Shown here: piece after piece, positions 5,785-9,086 of the stretch | Layout: each line of letters begins with the position of its first letter | How positions within the stretch are numbered: position 1 is the stretch's first letter | Assembly: GCA_910577805.1 (NCBI GenBank) | Contig: CAJTOE010000101.1 | Coordinates: 1 to 9,086 of the forward strand | Length of the DNA stretch: 9,086 nt | Origin: an uncultured Oscillospiraceae bacterium | Lineage (GTDB): Bacteria > Bacillota > Clostridia > Oscillospirales > Oscillospiraceae | Direction: 5' to 3' | Made by a program: the position numbers and the translations under genes | The notes under the pieces: generated by a model | Told to the model about the DNA's origin: nothing | The model's input: only the letters and a program-made list of their open reading frames with translations | The model's database searches: none

Positions 5785-6960
5785 ATGTCAAACTACATCG
5801 AGCGCCATGACCGCATTTTTTACCCCATCCAGGGCGACCCCATGTTAGGCCGGGGTTCCTTCCGGGTGACCCACCCAGGCCAGCTCGCCGTCCCCCACGG
5901 CCTGGAGGTGCTGGACGCGTCCCGCCTGCCGGACTTCCCTCTGGAGGAGGTCCCCGCAAACGCCCTCAAGGCCGGGAAACTCACTGCGGTCAACACGAAC
6001 CGTCCCGGCTGGGAAAGCATCCTGGATTGGAAGTCCTCCCCCGCGAAGAAGCGGGTGCATATTCTGGCCATCGGCGACGTAGGCTCTACCCTGCTCACCG
6101 GCCTGAAGCTGCTGGGCGGGGACGTGATCTCCAAAATCGGCATCTGCGACCTGTCCAGCCAGATCACCGGCCGCTGGGAGTTCGAGATGGGCCAGATCAA
6201 CCTGCCCTGGAGCTACGACGCGTTCCCGGAGGTGGAGGTGGTCCAGCCGGAAAATCTGTTTGACTGCGACATGTTCGTCTTTGTGGCCTCCAAGGGCATC
6301 CCGCCGGTGGGGTCCGGGGTGAAGGACGTGCGTATGGCCCAGTTCGAGGCCAACGCCGGTATCGTGAAGCATTACGCGAAAATGGCCCGGAAAGCCAACT
6401 TCCAGGGCCTGTGGTGCGCGGTGTCCGACCCGGTGGACCCTCTGGCAAAAACCGCCTATCTGGAGAGCAACAAGGACGGCAACGGGAACTGGGACGGCCA
6501 GGGCCTGCGGCCGGAACAGGTCCAGGGCTTCGGGCTGGGGGTGATGAACGCCAGAGCGGCCTACTTCGCCAAGCGGGACAGCAAATTTGCGTCCTTCCTG
6601 ACCGAGGGCCGGTCCTTCGGTCCCCACGGCACCGGGCTGACGATCGCCAATTCTCTGGAACACTATGACGACGCGCTGTCCCAAGAGCTGACCATGCTGA
6701 CTGTGACGGCCAACCTGAAAATGCGGGAAATCGGCTTCAAGCCCTACGTGGCTCCCGCGCTTTCCTCCGGGGCGCTGTCCCTGCTGCTGACCCTCCGGGG
6801 GGAATGGCACTGCGGCTCTGTGTTCCTGGACGGCATTTTTATGGGAGTCAAGAACCGCTATACCCCCGCCGGGCTGGAGACGGAGCTTCTGCCCCAAATC
6901 CCCGAAACACTGTTCGGCCACATTCGGGCAGCGGCGGACCACTTGCAGGAGATTTTGTAA
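5785..6960 (+). CDS. Divergent lactate/malate dehydrogenase-like protein
   Basis: The 391-residue protein has the layout of the NAD-dependent LDH/MDH superfamily, preceded by an extra N-terminal region of about 90 residues. Visible features are a Rossmann beta-alpha-beta unit at 91-111 (ILAIGDVGST, first glycine of GxGxxG replaced by Ala) and an Asp at the end of strand 2 (D122), which favours NAD. The segment 169-196 (SKGIPP...VRMAQFEAN) aligns with the family's PRKPG...R-x-DL...N segment. SDPVD (214-218) replaces NPVD, R257 lies in GVMNARAAYF, and HG is at 281-282. R183, R257 and H281 align by spacing with LDH Arg109, Arg171 and His195. The catalytic Asp168 position is Met254. It may therefore reduce or oxidise an unusual substrate, or be non-catalytic. 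AAGGAGG (5768-5774) supports the start. It overlaps the next gene by one base, indicating translational coupling. Calling it a true lactate or malate dehydrogenase would go beyond the evidence. Confidence 0.8.
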   Translation: MSNYIERHDRIFYPIQGDPMLGRGSFRVTHPGQLAVPHGLEVLDASRLPDFPLEEVPANALKAGKLTAVNTNRPGWESILDWKSSPAKKRVHILAIGDVGSTLLTGLKLLGGDVISKIGICDLSSQITGRWEFEMGQINLPWSYDAFPEVEVVQPENLFDCDMFVFVASKGIPPVGSGVKDVRMAQFEANAGIVKHYAKMARKANFQGLWCAVSDPVDPLAKTAYLESNKDGNGNWDGQGLRPEQVQGFGLGVMNARAAYFAKRDSKFASFLTEGRSFGPHGTGLTIANSLEHYDDALSQELTMLTVTANLKMREIGFKPYVAPALSSGALSLLLTLRGEWHCGSVFLDGIFMGVKNRYTPAGLETELLPQIPETLFGHIRAAADHLQEIL

Positions 6961-8009
6961 TGACGCTGCATGTGATCCGGCCCGCCGGAGCAGGCCCGCG
7001 TTTGGAGACGGTTTTGGACCGGGCTTTGACAGGCCGGGAGATACGAGTCTATCAGACCGCGGAAGAACTGCAGGATTTACGGGGGCAAAAACTGCTGTTT
7101 GCCGTGGGGCTGGACGAGACGGGGCTGAGTTTTGAGTATATCAAGATGCTTGCCCGCCTGCGTCAGGACCAAACGCTGTTGGAGGGGTCTGCGGCGGGTA
7201 TCCTGGTGGACGGCCCCGGTGAGCTTTTCACCAAGTCCACCGCCGCCGAGCTGGCCTTTACCGTGAATCAGGCCGGGTGTGCGCTGGTGGGCCGGCCCCT
7301 GGTGGAGGCCACCGGGACGCTGGAAAATTTCCGCATCCAGGCCCAGAATCTGCACACGGACCTGGAGGGGGCCTATCAGGCGGCGGTGGAGGATTTGATT
7401 TCCCGGCTCTTTGTGGATTTTTGTCCCAAAAAGGACCCGGAGCTGTTGGTCCTGCACGCCTCCAGCCACCACACCTCCAACACGATGGCGCTGTGGGAGA
7501 AGGTCCGGGTCCAGCTTGGCGAGGGATTCACTGTGACGGAAATCGGCCTGCGCAACGGAACGCTGTCCGACTGCTCCGGGTGTCCCTATACGCTGTGCCT
7601 GCACTTCGGTGAGAAGGGCGGCTGTTTTTACGGCGGTCTGATGCAGCAAGAGGTGTATCCCGCTGTGCGCCGGTGCGACGGAATTGTGATGCTCTGCCCC
7701 AACTACAACGACGCGCTCTCCGCCAACCTGACCGCGTGCATCAACCGTCTGACAGCGCTGTTCCGGCAGACGCGGTTTTATGACAAGGCGCTGTTTGCGG
7801 TGGTGGTCTCCGGCTATTCGGGCGGGGATATCCTGGCCCGGCAGTTGATCGCCGCGATGAATATGAATAAATCGTTTTATCTGCCGCCCCGGTTCGCCCT
7901 GCTGGAGACCGCCAACGACCCAGGCCAGGCAGTGCAGCGGCCCGGCGTGGACCAGCGGCTGGACGCGTTTGCGCAGACGATCCGGGATACGCTTCGATGT
8001 GTTGAGTAG
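6960..8009 (+). CDS. Flavodoxin-fold FMN-reductase-like protein with four-Cys cluster
   Basis: The protein is 349 residues. The start ATG at 6960 shares its A with the TAA stop of the LDH-like gene, and AGGAG (6947-6951) lies eight bases upstream. The frame stays open further upstream (to 6804), but those codons lie inside the LDH-like gene. Residues 160-349 resemble NADPH-dependent FMN reductases and iron-sulfur flavoproteins: strand ELLVLHASS, loop HHTSNT (171-176) at the FMN-phosphate site, DCSGC (204-208) with further Cys at 213 and 222, and CPNYND (246-251) matching the family's P-x-Y flavin loop. The spacing C-x2-C-x4-C-x8-C could hold an iron-sulfur cluster or zinc, but differs from the compact motif of archaeal iron-sulfur flavoproteins. 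Residues 1-155 form a separate domain that I do not recognise. A redox partner role with the LDH-like protein is inferred from coupling. Confidence 0.8.
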   Translation: MTLHVIRPAGAGPRLETVLDRALTGREIRVYQTAEELQDLRGQKLLFAVGLDETGLSFEYIKMLARLRQDQTLLEGSAAGILVDGPGELFTKSTAAELAFTVNQAGCALVGRPLVEATGTLENFRIQAQNLHTDLEGAYQAAVEDLISRLFVDFCPKKDPELLVLHASSHHTSNTMALWEKVRVQLGEGFTVTEIGLRNGTLSDCSGCPYTLCLHFGEKGGCFYGGLMQQEVYPAVRRCDGIVMLCPNYNDALSANLTACINRLTALFRQTRFYDKALFAVVVSGYSGGDILARQLIAAMNMNKSFYLPPRFALLETANDPGQAVQRPGVDQRLDAFAQTIRDTLRCVE

Positions 8010-8025
8010 AGGAGCACTTCGGTTT

Positions 8026-8288
8026 CACCCTCATCCGTCACCGCCTACGGCGGCGCCACCTTCCCCCGTTAGGGGGAAGGCTTTGGAGGGGACTGAAACT
8101 CTCAGTGGAATGGCCCGCCCAGAGGGTCGGGCCCCACAGTTCACTCTGCACCAGACCGGCAAAGGGCTGCAATGCAGACAACGGGTGGCCGCAGGCCGCT
8201 TTGATATAGACTAACCTCTATCTCCGCACCCAGGCCTTCCCCCTTGACGGGGGAAGGTGGCACGGCGAAGCCGTGACGGATGAGGGTG
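8026..8288. mobile_element. MITE/REP-like element with ~55-bp terminal inverted repeats
   Basis: The left arm (8026-8080) and right arm (8234-8288) are inverted copies. The outermost 15 bases, CACCCTCATCCGTCA and TGACGGATGAGGGTG, match perfectly. Next come a small imperfectly conserved hairpin (right arm CACGGC-GAA-GCCGTG, 8261-8275; left arm around 8042-8056), then CCACC/GGTGG, and a 9-bp hairpin CCTTCCCCC/GGGGGAAGG in each arm (8059-8080 and 8235-8257). The 153-bp core carries copy B of the structured repeat and no convincing gene. No transposase is present and no target-site duplication is evident. The arms resemble palindromic repeats that I recall as abundant in gut Oscillospiraceae. The element fills most of the gap between the flavoprotein gene and proS. 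Confidence 0.65.
8079..8148. repeat. Structured intergenic repeat, copy B
   Basis: This is the partner of 3705-3774. Its hairpin has inner stem GGCCCG/CGGGCC (8112-8117 with 8128-8133), an inner CCC-AGA-GGG extension (8118-8126) and outer GTGG/CCAC (8105-8108 with 8134-8137). Where copy A has an A-T pair, copy B has G-C, so pairing is kept. It starts at the inner end of the element's left arm. Confidence 0.65.
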
Positions 8289-8301
8289 CCCCCCTGAAGT
8301 C

Positions 8302-8330
8302 TTGACTTTTACACAAAATGCCCCTACAAT
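8302..8330 (+). promoter_or_regulatory. Promoter of proS
   Basis: TTGACT (8302-8307), a 17-bp spacer and TACAAT (8325-8330) form a good sigma-A promoter that begins 14 bp beyond the right end of the inverted-repeat element. The leader of about 40 nt is A/C-rich (repeated AACAAC) and contains AAAAGGA (8361-8367) before the start. It is too short for a T-box riboswitch. Confidence 0.75.
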
Positions 8331-8376
8331 GAATTCTAACAACAACCCCCAACAACTTGGAAAAGGATGGATTATT

Positions 8377-9086
8377 ATGGCTCAAAATTCCGGCAAGAAA
8401 CAGGTGGAGCAGATCACCGATATGGAGGTGGATTTCGCCCAGTGGTACACCGACGTGTGCAAAAAGGCGGAGCTGATCGACTACTCCTCCATCAAGGGTA
8501 TGTTCATCTACCGCCCCTACGGTTACGCCATCTGGGAGAATATCCAGCACGAGATGGATAAGCGCTTCAAGGCCACCGGCCACGAGAACGTGTACCTGCC
8601 TATGCTCATTCCGGAAAGCCTGCTCCAGAAGGAGAAGGACCATGTGGAGGGCTTTGCGCCTGAGTGCGCCTGGGTGACCATGGGCGGCAGCGAAAAGCTG
8701 GAGGAGCGGTACTGCATCCGCCCCACCTCGGAGACGCTGTTCTGTGAGCACTATAAAAACGTGATTCACTCCCACCGGGACCTGCCCAAGCTGTACAACC
8801 AGTGGTGTTCCGTGCTGCGCTGGGAAAAGACCAGCCGGCCCTTCCTGCGCCACCGGGAGTTTTTGTGGCAGGAGGGCCACACCATGCACGCCGACGCCCA
8901 GGAGGCCAGAGAAGAGACGATGCAGATGCTCAACGTCTATGCGGACTTTTTGGAAAACGTGCTGGCGATGCCTGTGGTCAAGGGCCGCAAGACGGACAAA
9001 GAAAAATTCAACGGCGCGGAGGAGACTTACACCGTGGAGTGCATGATGCACGACCGGAAAGCCCTCCAGTCCGGCACCAGCCATTA
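8377..9086 (+). CDS. proS: Prolyl-tRNA synthetase, archaeal/eukaryotic-like type, 3' end outside window
   Basis: The enzyme charges tRNA-Pro with proline using ATP. The first 236 residues are visible, about half of the usual 480 for this form. The class II catalytic core is recognisable: the motif 1 region around GYAIWENIQHEMDKRF with VYLPMLIPE (72-80), RPTSET (115-120) and motif 2 around RWEK...RHREFLWQEGHT (148-169). ECMMHDRKALQSGTSH, just before the edge, continues the catalytic domain. The order of these motifs without an editing insertion after motif 2 indicates the short ProS type 3 rather than the long bacterial E. coli type. ATG at 8377 is preceded by AAAAGGA at a 9-base distance, and the protein begins MAQNSGKKQVEQITDMEVDF, a normal N-terminus for this type. 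It has its own promoter. Confidence 0.95.
   Translation, partial: MAQNSGKKQVEQITDMEVDFAQWYTDVCKKAELIDYSSIKGMFIYRPYGYAIWENIQHEMDKRFKATGHENVYLPMLIPESLLQKEKDHVEGFAPECAWVTMGGSEKLEERYCIRPTSETLFCEHYKNVIHSHRDLPKLYNQWCSVLRWEKTSRPFLRHREFLWQEGHTMHADAQEAREETMQMLNVYADFLENVLAMPVVKGRKTDKEKFNGAEETYTVECMMHDRKALQSGTSH

Noticed and set aside
5845..6942. 365-codon minus-strand frame opposite the LDH-like gene
   Set aside because: It is a codon-bias shadow, rich in Gly, Gln and His, with no independent signals; the plus-strand frame has a Rossmann fold.
6804..6959. Longer N-terminus for the flavoprotein (52 extra codons)
   Set aside because: The extension lies within the LDH-like coding region, is Arg/Pro-rich, and is outcompeted by the ATG at 6960 with AGGAG and the TAATG overlap.
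7969..8214. 81-codon plus-strand frame across the flavoprotein end and the inverted-repeat element
   Set aside because: It spans repeat DNA with Pro-rich low-complexity sequence and has no ribosome binding site.
8331..8376. T-box or other aminoacyl-tRNA-responsive leader for proS
   Set aside because: The leader from the predicted start is only about 40 nt and has neither an antiterminator bulge nor a terminator hairpin.
8218..9084. 288-codon minus-strand frame opposite proS
   Set aside because: It is antisense to a clear class II synthetase and reads through the inverted repeat; no supporting signal.

Overview
This window looks like chromosomal DNA from a high-GC, low-copy Gram-positive gut clostridium, most likely of the Oscillospiraceae (Flavonifractor/Oscillibacter-like). 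That placement is inference. It rests on GC-rich coding sequence with strong AGGAGG-type ribosome binding sites, consensus sigma-A promoters with 17-bp spacers, hairpin plus T-run terminators, and a GC-rich palindromic intergenic repeat of a kind I associate with these bacteria. No rRNA, tRNA, CRISPR array, phage gene or transposase gene is visible.

Layout, left to right. (1) A cysteine-rich Sel1-repeat protein fills the first 2.2 kb; its start lies outside the window. (2) It is followed, behind its own promoter, by a membrane-bound XRE-type regulator (N-terminal HTH plus about eight membrane segments). (3) A bidirectional terminator separates this from a small convergent minus-strand gene for an 82-residue protein with one C-terminal membrane segment. 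That gene has a near-consensus promoter with a LexA/SOS-box-like site at the predicted transcription start and a structured leader containing a run of seven C. (4) A 350-bp intergenic region holds that promoter, one copy of a structured repeat (copy A) and the promoter of typA/bipA. (5) typA ends in a strong terminator. Only 20 bp later begins a two-gene unit: a divergent lactate/malate-dehydrogenase-like protein, then, overlapping it by one base, a flavodoxin-fold FMN-reductase-like protein with a four-cysteine cluster. (6) A 263-bp element bounded by long imperfect inverted repeats, resembling a MITE or REP-like element and containing copy B of the repeat, lies between this pair and (7) proS, a prolyl-tRNA synthetase cut by the right edge.

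typA and proS are translation housekeeping genes. The LDH-like/flavoprotein pair is translationally coupled and is probably one redox function that I cannot name. The most novel-looking material is this pair (the LDH-like protein lacks the catalytic Asp but keeps the His and both Arg), the small membrane protein with a possible SOS operator, and the two repeat copies, whose hairpin shows a compensatory base change.
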